DNA of 49,722 bases from Entrophospora sp. SA101 (Eukaryota > Glomeromycota > Glomeromycetes > Entrophosporales > Entrophosporaceae). The notes beneath the pieces are model-generated. The model had not been told where the DNA came from, ran no database searches, and worked only from the letters and a program-made list of their open reading frames with translations. Made by a program: the position numbers and the translations under genes. Where the stretch lies: positions 58,933 to 108,654 of the forward strand of contig CAUDNR010004090.1 of the NCBI GenBank assembly GCA_958430865.1, given 5' to 3'. This document shows positions 26,406 through 37,768 of this stretch, piece after piece (position 1 is the first letter of the stretch; every line of letters starts with the position of its first letter).

Positions 26406-26919
26406 ATTTTTAATATTTTTTTTTGGTAAAGATTTTATTATTTAGTATAAAAAAATTTGCTAAAAAAATTATTTGCTACTCATATGATAAACATTTTTGA
26501 TCTTTATTGGTCAGGACTGGGACCAGGACCGATTTTTCCATGTATTCTATCTGTTATTATTATTCTATTTCAAGAACCTTTTATTAATATAGGATCAGCC
26601 TTTTTCAAATTCTTCATCACTAGTATCCTTTGTTCCAATACCAACACTATAACCCATTTTTTCTGTTATTCAAAAATTTTTCCAATAGCTCTAAATTCTA
26701 CTATTTCCCTTGAGCAGTTGCAAACATTCATCCCAATCACAGACTTACTTTTTAATATGTAATTGAGATTGTTATTTGACATTTATTTCTTTCTTGTATT
26801 CTTAGGTTTATATAAATAAGTTACATCATCTAAATAATAAGACCGTGCGAAAAGGAAATAATAATGCAAGTCTGCTCATTCATACAAATAAATAAAGTTT
26901 TCTCAAAATTATATTTATA
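26406..26919. other. Intergenic, possible transposon end
   Basis: The stretch caggactgggaccaggacc near 26511-26532 resembles GC-rich hAT-type ends. An open frame at 26457-26762 lacks any motif and is probably spurious. The region may hold the 3' flank, or unrecognised downstream exons, of the BCD1-like gene. Confidence 0.35.
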
Positions 26920-27270
26920 TTACTTCTTGGTATTTTTATCAAGTCTAAGACGACGAGCTGTATCAATATTCCGCGAAATATCTTCAAGAAACACATAATC
27001 TATAAAATTTATAAATCATATTTATAAATCATATTTATCAATAATCACTATCGGTGATATTTTTCTTTCAACTTACCACTCATTAAATCTTTATATCCAT
27101 ATTTTTCTATATCAATGTAAATAGTCTTTTTACGAACACCATCACATCCAAACTTTACTTTATGCTCTTTAACACATCCCAATGAACAAGTTTTCATTTC
27201 ACATTTTGGACATTTATATTTCCAGTTTTCGAGCTTGCACAGTTGGCATTGCTTCTTATTATTGGTGCTA

Positions 27271-27353
<83 letters not shown>

Positions 27354-27529
27354 ATGAGCTTGTTGTATTACAGTTTTATTATTGTCATCAACTATAAAAA
27401 AATTTATTTAGTAACTAACTACTAGACTACTTTAAATAATAAATATTTTTATATTTTGATACCTTGGTCTGTAGAAAAGTCTTGTAAAATAAGATCAAGA
27501 GGATCAATGAAAGTAGTGTAGTCGGTCAT
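26920..27529 (-). CDS. BCD1: BCD1/ZNHIT6-like HIT zinc-finger protein (box C/D snoRNP assembly)
   Basis: BCD1 is needed for box C/D snoRNP biogenesis in the nucleus. Three exons (27529-27463, 27391-27077, 26999-26920) with GT-AG introns give 153 residues. After a short acidic leader comes a tract of ~15 Thr and ~11 Ser, encoded by ACA and TCA trinucleotide repeats. Then follows the zf-HIT module CQLC...YKCPKC...TCSLGC...HKVKFGC, and the BCD1-specific extension KKTIYIDIEKYGYKDLMS, DYVFLEDISRNIDTARR. The length is far below typical BCD1 proteins (~350 residues or more). The TAA at 26920-26922 follows KNTKK; a GTAATA just before it could be a missed donor, so additional 3' exons are possible. 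The HIT finger and SDY-FLED motif make the family call firm. Confidence 0.85.
27274..27353. repeat. Coding trinucleotide microsatellite (GAT)11 (GTT)~15
   Basis: On the plus strand (GAT)11 is followed by (GTT)~15. It encodes Thr and Ser runs on the minus strand inside the BCD1-like gene. The frame is preserved, so length change would only alter tract size. Confidence 0.95.
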
Positions 27530-28856
27530 TTTTTGGAATTGAAAATCAAAAAAAAATTTTCGTCATCTATTTTTCGTGTAACATTAAATTTATATTGTTT
27601 GACTAAATGTTTCCATATTGGGATCAATGTAAAATCCATGGATTTATTATTGCTGTTATTATTGTTCTATTTCAAAAGGTAGTGTTTTCATAACTGTTGA
27701 AAATTTCAACCTAAAATTGCTTTGTTTTCCTTCCATCTTCACACCAAAAAGTTTACTAATAAAATGTCGATGGAATTTTTGATCTTTTCTGATCTAGCTA
27801 GACTTACAATATATGAAAGAGTATATGTGCAAAATTCAATATTAATACTCATTATTACACTTTACCCAGTTATTATCAACAGAACCCAATTCAACGCGGA
27901 AGCCATGAACCTACGAAAAATGGAACCCAAATATTTATATACAAACATTCGTCAAGAGAATTCTCAGAATTCTTGCAATTAGATTTAATAATTAACATTA
28001 TATTATTATTCAATATTTACATCTTTACATAAAACAACCTTTTCTGGATTAAATAATTTCATATAAAGTTCATGCTGAAGAAGCATAATCATTAAATAAA
28101 CAAACATCTATTCGATTAAGACGTGATTAAACAGTTGGTCAACTTTAATCATTAGCAATTCCATAACCAACAACGTTGGAAGTCTCGCGAAAAGTGTGAG
28201 CAATAAAAACAAAATCTTACTGGGAGTAAGCATAAAGATAAAAACAATTTAAACTATAAATTATCAGACAACACGTGAGATTACAATCTCGCAATACATT
28301 TACATATATTATTGTCTTATTATTGAATTCTTATGAATTAAATTATCACAACAACAAATTAACCTTTTTGCACACCCAATCACCATTACTTATCTTCTTG
28401 TATTTCAAAGGCACCATAATCAAATATATCAAACTATTTCGTTTTACAGCTGCAACGCAAACCTTTCATTTAAACTTTACTCGCTTGATAAATATATATT
28501 TAATTAATGTATCTAATAGAACCCAATTCACAATATATTAGTCAAATCCACTAACGAATCACGTATATGTTGTCCAGTTTTTGCATTCCACATGCATAAC
28601 CTTACATTTGAACCTACTATTATTTATCTTTATCATGTTGAAAACATTTTATTGTATGTGTGGTTATTACGTGTTTTCATGTTCCATTATCAGGGTTCCA
28701 TACACGAAGACTATAGTGAGAAGCAGGGGTAACTACTGTAGAAACAAGATAATTATGAGAAAGATAAAGCAGCCTTAAATCATATTAAAATATTTTGACA
28801 ATTATGTTGAATACAAAGAAAATAATAATAACATATTTTCTAACGTTCACAAGTTT
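27530..28856. other. Intergenic, nothing recognised
   Basis: Promoter side of the BCD1-like gene, then AT-rich sequence. The open frames at 27722-27982, 28275-28541 and 28581-28778 show no protein family pattern. cagaacccaattca at ~27880 and tagaacccaattca at ~28516 are short near-duplicates. Confidence 0.4.
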
Positions 28857-29370
28857 GTACCATTTTCTATGCTCCAGATTTTAACTGTTCCGTCACTGTT
28901 TCCACTCATACACCTTTTATGGTTGACATCCAACGCAAATGAATAAGCTTTTCTTGCATGACCTCTTAGAAACCGAATATTACTATTAGTAATAACATTT
29001 TATACTCTTACAGTATGATCGTGGCTGCCATTTACTAATGAATATATTTCCTACACCAGCTAAAGCATGAACGGAATGATTGTAGGGATAAAGGGTACGA
29101 ATATTATTATCAAATTCTGATTGCGATGAAGGTATGTATGATGGGTCAACCTCAAGATTTGGTAATCGCCAAACTTTTATTGTAAAGTCTTTTGAACCAG
29201 TAATGATCAAATTTGAACTAGAATTAACATTTTGTGGTTGGATAGTCAAAAAGACACCCGACAGCATCTGCATGACCCAAGAACATACAAGTATATACAC
29301 CTTTCTCAAGGTCCCACACGCGAATTGTATTATTAATATATCCAGAAACCAGTATTTTATCAATATATTG
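28857..29370 (-). pseudogene. WD40-repeat protein fragment, broken
   Basis: About four WD repeats can be read: ILVSGYINNTIRVWDLEKG then GHADAVGCL, LIITGSKDFTIKVWRLP, LVNGSHDHTVRV and CMSGNSDGTVKIWSIENG ending TGA at 28857-28859. Lesions are a frame change near 29235-29250, another near 29035, and TAA in place of the residue after TVRV (~28995-29000). The repeat style resembles F-box/WD proteins of the Cdc4/Met30 kind. No F-box is seen, so only the C-terminal propeller half is present. This is a degenerate gene copy. Confidence 0.8.
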
Positions 29371-29391
29371 TAGAAAATTAACATATTTACA

Positions 29392-29470
29392 TATAGCTTT
29401 CAATAGAAACAGTTTTAATTTTTTTGCAAACAGATGAATTTTGCAGGAGAAATAACAGTTTAAAGTTTTC
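29392..29470. repeat. Direct repeat, copy 1
   Basis: About 77 bp, from tatagctttcaatagaaac through ttttgcaaacagatgaattt to agtttaaagttttc. It is nearly the same as the stretch at 29721-29796, 329 bp to the right. Nothing coding is recognised. Confidence 0.8.
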
Positions 29471-29720
29471 CCGAATTTGAAGTTTTCAAATTGTTGTTTC
29501 TCCCCCATTTTCAATAATAGAGGCGTTAAATGTGTGCGTAAAGATAGTAAATAGATAATATTTTAAAAATCCAGAGAGTTATTTACATTTTAAAAAGTTC
29601 AATATTATAAAGTATTCATTCGAAAATTTCCTTTATTGCAATACTTTTTGTTCTATTACATACAACTTTCAAAAAAAAACAGAAAATTAACATTCTCTCT
29701 GTATCACCACTACACCACAT

Positions 29721-29796
29721 TATAGTTTTCAATTGAAACAATTTAATTTTTTTGCAAACAAATGAATTTTGCAGGAGAAATAATAGTTTTAAATTC
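29721..29796. repeat. Direct repeat, copy 2
   Basis: Counterpart of 29392-29470 with a few substitutions and a 1-2 base length difference. The shared core is tgaattttgcaggagaaata. Confidence 0.8.
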
Positions 29797-30251
29797 AACG
29801 CGCTAAAAATAATTTTTTTTTCACAATTTTTTATCATACAGGAAAAACGGGGTCAGCCATGACAAAATCCACACATATAGATTTATATTAATTAGTATTA
29901 GATTTGTCAAACACAAGTTAAAGTAGTTGCCCACCTACTAATAAGCACATATGTGCAATTTATTTATTAATAATGAAATTAAAATTAAAAGGCGGGGAAA
30001 AGATTGGTCACGATGTCTATGCATGTGGGAAAAGTTTTCATAAGAAATTATTTGTCTATGTATTTTAAAATATGTATAAAATAAATTCTAAATAAATAAA
30101 ACTAACAATTCGCAAAAAAAAAAAAAAAAGATTTGTCAAACAACCAATATCAAATATCCCATTATGTTTGTGCAAATTTTCTAAATTTTCTGGGTATTTC
30201 ATTTCACTTCACAATTGCTAAACAGTATAAGGGATGGTTTTATAAAAAATT

Positions 30252-30666
30252 TTAATAATCGGTTAATGTTTCTATTCTCTCAGTTTCTTTAAACTCGGCC
30301 GCAAATCTAACATCTTCCGGCCTCACCAAACTCCTCCCCGCATGTGCTGCACACCTACCACTAAAGTAACAATAAATTGATCAAAAGAAAAACAACAGTT
30401 AATGAAAACGTCACAAATATATTTTAAATTATCGGTTTTCATACATACGCATCCCTAAACAGCCCCATCACCCCCCTTTCTGCTGTCTGTTTTAAATATT
30501 AAAATGATTATTAATATTTTACCAGTATGAGAAATTTTCAATCATTTAGTTAAAGAAAAAAAAAATATACCCTCACAAACGACAACCCTAGCCTGGCCTC
30601 CTCTCCAATTTCTCTGACCAACCTCTCAAAGGCCCTCCTACTAATTGAAAATCTCCTTTCTCGGCT
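30252..30666 (-). CDS. Divergent histone-H3/CENP-A-like histone-fold protein (5' partial), GC-rich
   Basis: Three exons on the minus strand (30666-30571, 30493ish-30450ish, 30360-30252) join in phase with good GT-AG sites. They read RRAFERLVREIGEEARLGLS, then ERGVMGLFRDA, then GRCAAHAGRSLVRPEDVRFA, and end TERIETLTDY and TAA. This follows the H3 order: alpha-N (FQRLVREI-like), end of alpha-2 (LVGLFEDTNLCAIHA-like), and alpha-3 (MPKDIQLA-like). Alpha-2 is about 8 residues shorter than in H3. The exons use GCG, GGG, CCG and AGG codons, unlike all AT-rich neighbours. The 5' part (tail, first exons) is missing: at 30671 the sequence turns into the repeat block of the next gene. CENP-T or another histone-fold family is an alternative. 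It may be a pseudogene or a diverged centromeric variant. Confidence 0.5.
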
Positions 30667-30672
30667 CTGTAA

Positions 30673-31520
30673 TATGAATTACTCACCAAACTAAATGAAT
30701 CAAATGAATCAATTATTTCAAACAAATTACTTGACACATTAAAAATAATAAAAGATTGTACCAGTTGTGCACAAAGATATAATTATTATTATTTATTTTA
30801 TGAATCATTAAACAAACTAAAAAAGATTTCAGAAGAATTAGACAAAGAAGAAAATGAGGATAGGAAAGCAGAAATAATTCATCAATTAAATGATGAATTA
30901 AATGAATTAGATGTTGAAATAAATATAGTATTATGTGATAGTTGTCAAAAGAAGAATATATTAAATCCATTATATGAATTACTCACCAAACTAAATGAAT
31001 CAAATGAATCAATTATTTCAAACAAATTACTTGACACATTAAAAATAGTAGAAGATTGTACCAGTTGTGCACAAAGATATAATTATTATTATTTATTTTA
31101 TGAATCATTAAATGAACTAAAAAAGATTTCAGAAGAATTAAGAAAGAAAGAAAACAAAGATAGGAAAGCAGAAATAATCCATAAATTAGGCAATGAATCA
31201 AATAAATTAGATGTTGAAATAAATAGATTAAGATTATGTGATGGGTGTCAAAAGGAGAATATATTTGACCCATTATGTGAATTGCTCACCAAATTAAATG
31301 AATCAATCACATCAATTAATTCAAACAAATTACTTGACACATTAAAAATAATAGAAGATTGTATTGATTGTAAAAAATGTGCACAAAAAAATTATTTTGA
31401 TTTATTTTATGAATCATTAAACAAACTAAAAAAGGACTTGGAAGAATTAGAAAAGGAAGAAAATGAAGATAGGGGAGCAGAAATGATCCATAAATTAAGT
31501 GATGAATTAAATGAATTAGA
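30673..31520 (+). repeat. Three in-frame tandem repeats of ~100 codons
   Basis: Copies 1 and 2 are 300 bp apart and almost identical at DNA level over their first ~150 bp (gaattactcaccaaactaaa shared). Copy 3 is offset by 303 bp and more diverged. Codon phase is kept throughout, so duplication occurred within a coding exon or was selected for frame. Confidence 0.9.
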
Positions 31521-32654
31521 CTTTCTTCTTTTGAAAGAAGAAGATCTCTGTTATATTGGATTATCTCTTGGTCCAGCTAAAAGAATAGCACAGTTAATTA
31601 AGGAAATTTCAAGAACATCTTTAATAGATAAGCCATCTACTAATCTTGACACATATTTGTTGATAACTCAAACATCTGGATTGAGGGAAAGTATACTGTT
31701 GGCAGCCTTGAGCAGTTAGGTACCTATGATTTTGACAGAGATTCTATTATTTTAGACAGCTCAAGATTGACTATGGTAAGCTTCTCACCACAGTTCAGTG
31801 CGGACGTAAATTAGGTGGTGCACCATTCTTGATCGGTTCTCGACCACCGCCTAATGACTCATTGTGGTCATACATTAAGGATCAAGGGTTTGAGGTGAAT
31901 GTGTTTGATTGGGACATCACAAGCCATCGTGAGAAGGAGGCTGATATAGAACTTGCGTTATCAGTAGCAGAAACGATCACATTAAATGATCCTGGTATTT
32001 TAATTATTATTGCTGGCGATAGAGACTATAAACCTGTAGTAAAACGGGCACTGGAACTCAATTGGACTGTGGAGACATGGTTTTGGAATTTAGGTATGCA
32101 AATGTTATGTTCGAAGTCATGTGAATTTTTAAATTGCATTATTTGAAATATCCTGTCTTCTATAGGTGCCTCTATTAGCCTTAAATCAAATACAATTTTT
32201 TGTCCTCTGGATAATTGTTATCGATCCTTCTCATATGGATTAGGACCTGACCCCAGTGAGAAGAACCAAGTCCTTGAAATTACTGATGGCAACCTCATTC
32301 GAAGTTTGAAAAATGAAGACATATTAGAATGGTTTAATACTTTAAACTTGTTCGGTTGGTGGGAATGAGATGGTTATATGGCCGTGCGATTTTACTTTAA
32401 TAATTCGGAAAACTTGGAAGTGGTAAAAAATTGGATCCTGCACAATTATCAGGAAGTACGAGTCCAAGAAAAAAATTAAGGGAAAAAGATTTTTTAATCA
32501 AATATCTGTTTTTCAACCTGATTACAGAACACATTTTTGTTCATATCAGGATGCAGTATCCAGACATTTACCTTATCATATCTTTGATTATCCACAAGAA
32601 GATATGAAAGCTAATGATCAAATCAAAATAAAAATTTTTATTATGAATAAATAA
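30673..32654 (+). pseudogene. Tandem CxxC repeat - SAM-like - NYN domain gene, with lesions, 5' truncated
   Basis: From 30673 a frame stays open to TAG 31717-31719. It has three tandem units (about 30673-30972, 30973-31275 and 31276-31520; periods 300 and 303 bp), each with YELLTKLNES, SNKLLDTLKI, C-x2-C pairs (DCTSCAQ, LCDSCQ) and ESLNKLKK helices. A SAM-like segment follows (EEDLCYIGLSLGPAKRIAQL). The NYN/PIN-like nuclease domain starts at FVDNSNIWIEG (~31656) one frame over. It shifts again near 31767 (DYGKLLTTVQCGRKLGGAPF), and has GILIIIAGDRDYKPVVKRAL with the acidic DRDY motif. A GT-AG intron (32094-32165) precedes SLKSNTIFCPLDNCYRSF. TGA at 32366-32368 cuts FGWWE from DGYMAVRFYF, and coding traces run to TAA 32652-32654. 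NYN proteins are RNases. This copy appears inactivated unless the shifts are assembly errors. Confidence 0.7.
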
Positions 32655-35128
32655 TAATCAATATAAATAAATTTAGCAAATAAATCTCTATTAAATTTAT
32701 TTTATTATCATTACTGTTAGTGTTATCATTATTATTATTGACTTCCATTTTTTTATATTAAATGTATTAAAGTGCATCGTAACGTTCCAATGACTTTAAT
32801 TGGATTTGGATTTGGAACGCCGATCATTCCAAACACTTCAAGAAATAGTCTAGCAAGAACTTGGGAAGCTAGCCCGTCGTCGAAATTATACGAATAAAAA
32901 ATAATCTATGAAATAGACATGCCTTGGATTCTCCTGCCCTCTCACCAGGGATTATGACGCTCTGTAATTATGGAGCCAACATGCAATTATTTCTTCGATT
33001 TGATTAGATATTAACTAACGATGCAATCTAACTTATTTATATTCAATCTAGTAGAGTTGTTAGAACTGATTCTATATTATCTAGCAAATGGTAAGGTACT
33101 CTGTCCTGTCCTATTTGTCAATAGGCCCATCAAGTGAATCTGATTCATCCAATTCTGAATTATCCAGCCTGAGCCCAATTATCTGATTCCAGCCCCAAAG
33201 GACTGGGACAAAGTTCCAAAAATAAACAATGCAGTAAAGTCTCTCATATAAGCCCGGTATAGCTATGAAGAAAAAAAAGTATCCCATCATATTCGAAAAC
33301 ATCGCAAAAGTAAGCCTCGCAGTAAATCATTGCATTAATATACACCTATTGTCCAGATCATGTGGGTTCCGAATTATAAGATGCCAAGAATAAAAAAGAC
33401 TAATGTATTTTTGACATGTGATGGTATTGTAAAACAGGACCGAAATGGATTCATCCAAATAAAAAGGGATGTAACTTCTATATCTTACCTTGATTAAATA
33501 TCATGAAATATCATCATCAATCGCCCATTGAAAAACACCTAAATTGACGTATGTCAATTATTGTGATATTCCATAGGAAAATTTGCCCTACAACTGATTA
33601 TTTTATTATTCGAATGATAAAAGAGGTTAATGTATTTTTGACATATAAAAATTCTCTGGGCAAAACATAAAAAGGGATATAGATTACACAAGTTACTTGC
33701 TTTTGTTAATTATCCGATAATAAAAGTTCATATAGTTGTTTGATTTTATTAAGTATCTGATAATAAAAGGTCCTGTATGTTGTATGAAAAATCATAATCA
33801 TCACCAGATATTTGCAATATAACAATAAAAATACGGTTAGAACTTCTTAATTGTTGGTAATTTCTTGACGTAAAGTCAAAATTCTATTTTATGGACGCAT
33901 GATTTTTCAACAAAATGGTTATATTAATTACTTCTGATATCATGGAGTCATACCCCTATAACCCTGGATCAAACCTTACGAGGTTTTGATATCTCCATGT
34001 GTTTTTTCATTCGTTATAATACATCATTATCACACTAGTTAACACTTATAAAAGATTGCTCAAAACCCGTAACACTGCTTTTTTCCTTACTTGGGATAGA
34101 TTGTATGATTTTGGTTTTGATCTACTATTTTTTTTTTTTTTGTAAATTAAATTTGTTGTTTGCCTATATTATTTGTAAATAAACAGTGGTACGGGAAATA
34201 AGACGTTGTAGAAGAGTGATCATTATACATGAGCGAACGAACGAACAGATCAAACAGATCGAGTGAGCATTGAGCTGATAAAAAATCAATATTTACTAAA
34301 CATAATTTTTTGGGAAGCATGAGATGAAAAAAATGAGACGTTTCTTTGATTTATTCATTTGATGTTAAAAAAAATTTTACCTTTTTGGTTTTAATTTTTT
34401 AATTTTTTATTTTTTATCTACCACGCCCATCTATCGGAGAGGTTTCTTTTCTTTTGTTTGCTGCGGTCTAACCCTTTGATCAACTTAATCAATAACCGAA
34501 TGAGTGCGATAATAACTAAAAATAACGTACCATAATAAAATAATAATAAATAATAAATAATAAAAATAAATTGTTTGTTTATGTCGCAAACAAAGTAGTC
34601 TATATATATATATATATATAACAAACGAAAATTACACTAGTACTAAAGTGTATGATTATTAAGTAAATACAGTCGTCGCGTAATAAAAATCACATTTGGT
34701 CAATGAATGAATGTGCCATTGCAAAGTTTTTGTTCCGTTCGCGAATTAGTCATTTTTTTCGATTATGATTTTTGATTGTGATCCTTCTTCCCTTTAAGTG
34801 AGTTAGTTATTTTTTTGATTGATATATAAACTGTTTGTATTTATCGATCGAGCAAAATTCTTTTCAATTCAACAACTCTCTTTTCGATAAAACGATAAAT
34901 AAAAAATAACACAATAATACTTTGGCTTATTTTTTCTTTATCTTTGACTTTTTTTTTCTGAAAAAATGCCATCGATCAATGTGCGTCATTTGATTTTTTT
35001 TCCACTAGTTCACTTGAACAGGAGATCGTCCTATATACGGAATGAATTTTCACAATTTGATTTCAATTTTTTTATACAGTTTAAAATACTTTTACAAGGG
35101 TATTACGTAGCAATTTGCTCGAAGAAAA
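32655..35128. other. Intergenic, nothing recognised but degenerate repeats
   Basis: Two stretches share taatgtatttttgacat (33402-33419 and 33630-33647) followed by related a/g-rich sequence (aaaaagggat), suggesting a decayed duplication. A (TA)n tract lies at about 34601-34620 and poly-T at 34127-34141. CT/TTTT-rich sequence at 34900-35060 could be a promoter for the ORF that follows. Confidence 0.4.
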
Positions 35129-35377
35129 ATGTCTGAATTTAAACGTTGCACAGAATGTAAAACCATTAAATCAGCTAAATTTCATTAATTGAAAGGCAAT
35201 AAATGGAAAGAAGCTGAGAACAACAACTTAGTGAAGGTAACGTGGACAGAAGATGCTGTTTTATGTAACATTTGTTTGATTTTCATGCGTTGTTCATTTT
35301 TCGTCTCGATCATGTATCTTAATTTCGTTGTGTTTGCGATCATTTCATTGACATTCATTATGTTAAGGTTATTTTGA
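35129..35377 (+). pseudogene. Possible small zinc-ribbon protein remnant with internal stop
   Basis: The frame starts ATG at 35129 (MSEFKRCTECKTIKSAKFH), meets TAA at 35186-35188, and continues in the same frame with LKGNKWKEAENNNLVKVTWT, then CNIC. Two Cys-x2-Cys knuckles ~40 residues apart suggest a zinc ribbon. After CNICLIFMRC the frame becomes hydrophobic and is probably not coding. The family is not recognised. Confidence 0.35.
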
Positions 35378-37768
35378 TTATATCGAGAGAGAAGAGTTAG
35401 GAAGAGAGTTATTCTTCAACCAAGTCAAAACCAACCCTTTAAATACATTTTCGAGTAGTATGATTATTTAATTTATTAGACTGTTTCAATGGTTTGTCGC
35501 GTGGTTGCTTCCGACTTCTTAGATTCGTTAACGAAATGATTGTTGGTGAAGTGATTGTTGACAAAATGAATCAAACCATATCTATTTCTACTTTATCAAT
35601 GAGGATTTTTTTTATTTTTATGAGAAATTGGTAAAGCCAAAGTCAGTGGGCTAAAATTTTGTGTTCCCAGAACGGTCTCTCCTGCTCACTTGCACATCAA
35701 AAAATTTTGTATGTCATAGTTAAATGTTGCCGTCGCACAAAAATAAAAAAGTAAGCTACTAAACACGAACACGACTCAATAATAAAATATTAATTATTAT
35801 TATTGTTTTTAAGGAGTAACCCCTTTCCTTTTGTTTTTGCTCCACGTAAGGGCTTTAATTTTAGATGACAGTTATATTCGCTCCTTTATCATAATGGTAT
35901 ATTTGTTTATTAATTATTAAAAGGTAAAAAAAGCAACTTTATTTTAAATCTAACTATATTATTATTATTCAAAACATTATATCTGCTCATTTTAAATCAA
36001 CTGTCATAATATCTATTTTTCAACAAAATATTATATTTTTTTAAGTATTGAAGATGGAAAACCTGCTCTGGAAACACCAAAAGACGATATTTGACTATTA
36101 AAAATTACAGTTATTCTTATCTTCCTGGGTAACAAAGGCTAATCCGACTGACGACCCCGAAGATACGATGACGCGATTTAAATTTTTCAGGGGGGGATGC
36201 CATGGCCCTGATGAATTTATTAATTTATTGAGATTGATTTTTTGTCAATAGTTGTGGCTGTTAAAGCCTTGAAATCGTGTTGTTTTCAATGAATAACGGC
36301 TGTTAAAGCCTTTTATTCGATCAAAGCCTACTAACATGTTCTAATCACCTTTACCCATGGAAGAATTTATTAAGGGTAATAATCATTGATATTATTACCT
36401 GAAGAATTTCCATGGATATGAAGATACGGTTGCATGTTTGTAGAAGGAAGATTTTAATTAAATCTGACACCCTAAATATTCAATCAGATTTATTATTTAT
36501 TTAAATTTACGGTTATATATATGACTTGCAATTGGGAGGCGCGTATTCACACACACACACACACATATATACACAAAAAAGAAGGAACCAATTAAACGAC
36601 GATGCAATGGAACCATCAGATTAAAACTCAACAAAAATAAATATGATTTTATATCCCAAATGTTAAAAATTTCATTTTTGCATGGTTCTAGTATCATTTA
36701 TACTTGAATGATGCAATTATTATAATACGCATTGCATAATCATCGTGAATATTCTAATAGACACGATACAATAGTGGAAACAATGGTGCTCATATTCAAA
36801 AAAGATAAGTAATATAATAATATAGAGGATGGAGGGCCTTTTTTCGTGGAAAAGGTTATGACTTTTCCAAATATTTTAAATTTGATTCTTTGACTTGTTT
36901 TTTAGGGGTATAAATATAGCACCACCAAACTCTTTATAAACGGGTTCACTTACGATGGATGAAACCATTTCTAGAAGTCACTCCTTTTGACAGATAAAAA
37001 CGTTTCTAAGAGATCAATTTGCTAACCTACGAACCAGCAAAGTGAGTGCAGATTAAAAGGGATCGAAACTTCCTTTTAACATTAAGCGAGCATCATGTTT
37101 GTCATGTTAATTCACATATCCAATTGTCAATATTGTCGAGGTGATAAGAAGTTTTTAATTTTTAATTCTTTTTAAGTTTTCAAATTAAAGAACAGAGGAA
37201 TTAAATTAATTGATTTTAACATTAGGTGATCATCTTATTAATTACGTTATTTCACATATCCAGTGATTAATGTTGTCAAGATCATGGACGGTTATTAACT
37301 AGATTGTGTTATTTAAAATTAAAAATCAAAAGAATTAAATTAATTGAAACACCATTTTAATATAAAATATATTACTATTCAATAAATGATTTAATATGCA
37401 TGTAAAAATATAAAAATATAATAATAATAATAAATTCACCATCGCCTTGATGCTGTTGTGCGTTAAATCGAAATTGAATTTCAATTTCAATTTTTTCGCG
37501 TACAATACTAAATGAAATAATTCATCCATCACTTGAACTTTTTAAAAAGAAATCCACCATTTACCTGATGCCTAATGAACTTTTAAAAGAATGATACCGA
37601 AAGGCTCATCTACAGTAATATGTATGTGTGCATGCGTGTATTCATACTTTCGATATTGCTTCTCGTGTTTTATATTTTTTTGAAAAGATTTCTTTTTAAA
37701 AAGATACAAATGAAAATCATTACTTTCTAGAGAAATATCCCAAAAAATCCGCTATGCTTGCTATACAA
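35378..37768. other. Intergenic with simple repeats
   Basis: No gene recognised. It holds an (AC)n microsatellite at ~36549-36567, an ATT-rich tract at ~35785-35805, and a degenerate tandem duplication at 37077-37350 (described separately). Confidence 0.5.
37077..37350. repeat. Degenerate tandem duplication, unit ~140 bp
   Basis: Both units begin taacatta(a/g)g, carry ttcacatatcca, then attgtc or gttgtc, and end in aattaaattaattga (37077-37216 and 37217-37350). No coding content. Confidence 0.65.

Noticed and set aside
26457..26762. Plus-strand ORF of 101 residues with hydrophobic stretches
   Set aside because: Starts at a non-ATG codon, overlaps transposon-like sequence and shows no motif. 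AT-rich DNA often yields such frames.
27182..27397. Plus-strand ORF with long Met and Leu runs
   Set aside because: It is the antisense reading of the Thr/Ser microsatellite in the BCD1-like gene, whose zinc finger supports the minus strand.
30713..31273. Two similar minus-strand ORFs of ~86 residues
   Set aside because: Antisense shadows of the duplicated plus-strand CxxC module. They are similar only because the DNA is duplicated.
33111..33302. Minus-strand ORF of 63 residues
   Set aside because: No motif, and composition is typical of noncoding AT-rich sequence.
34601..34620. (TA)n tract as an origin or promoter
   Set aside because: Simple microsatellite with no associated gene start. 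Similar tracts occur throughout the window.
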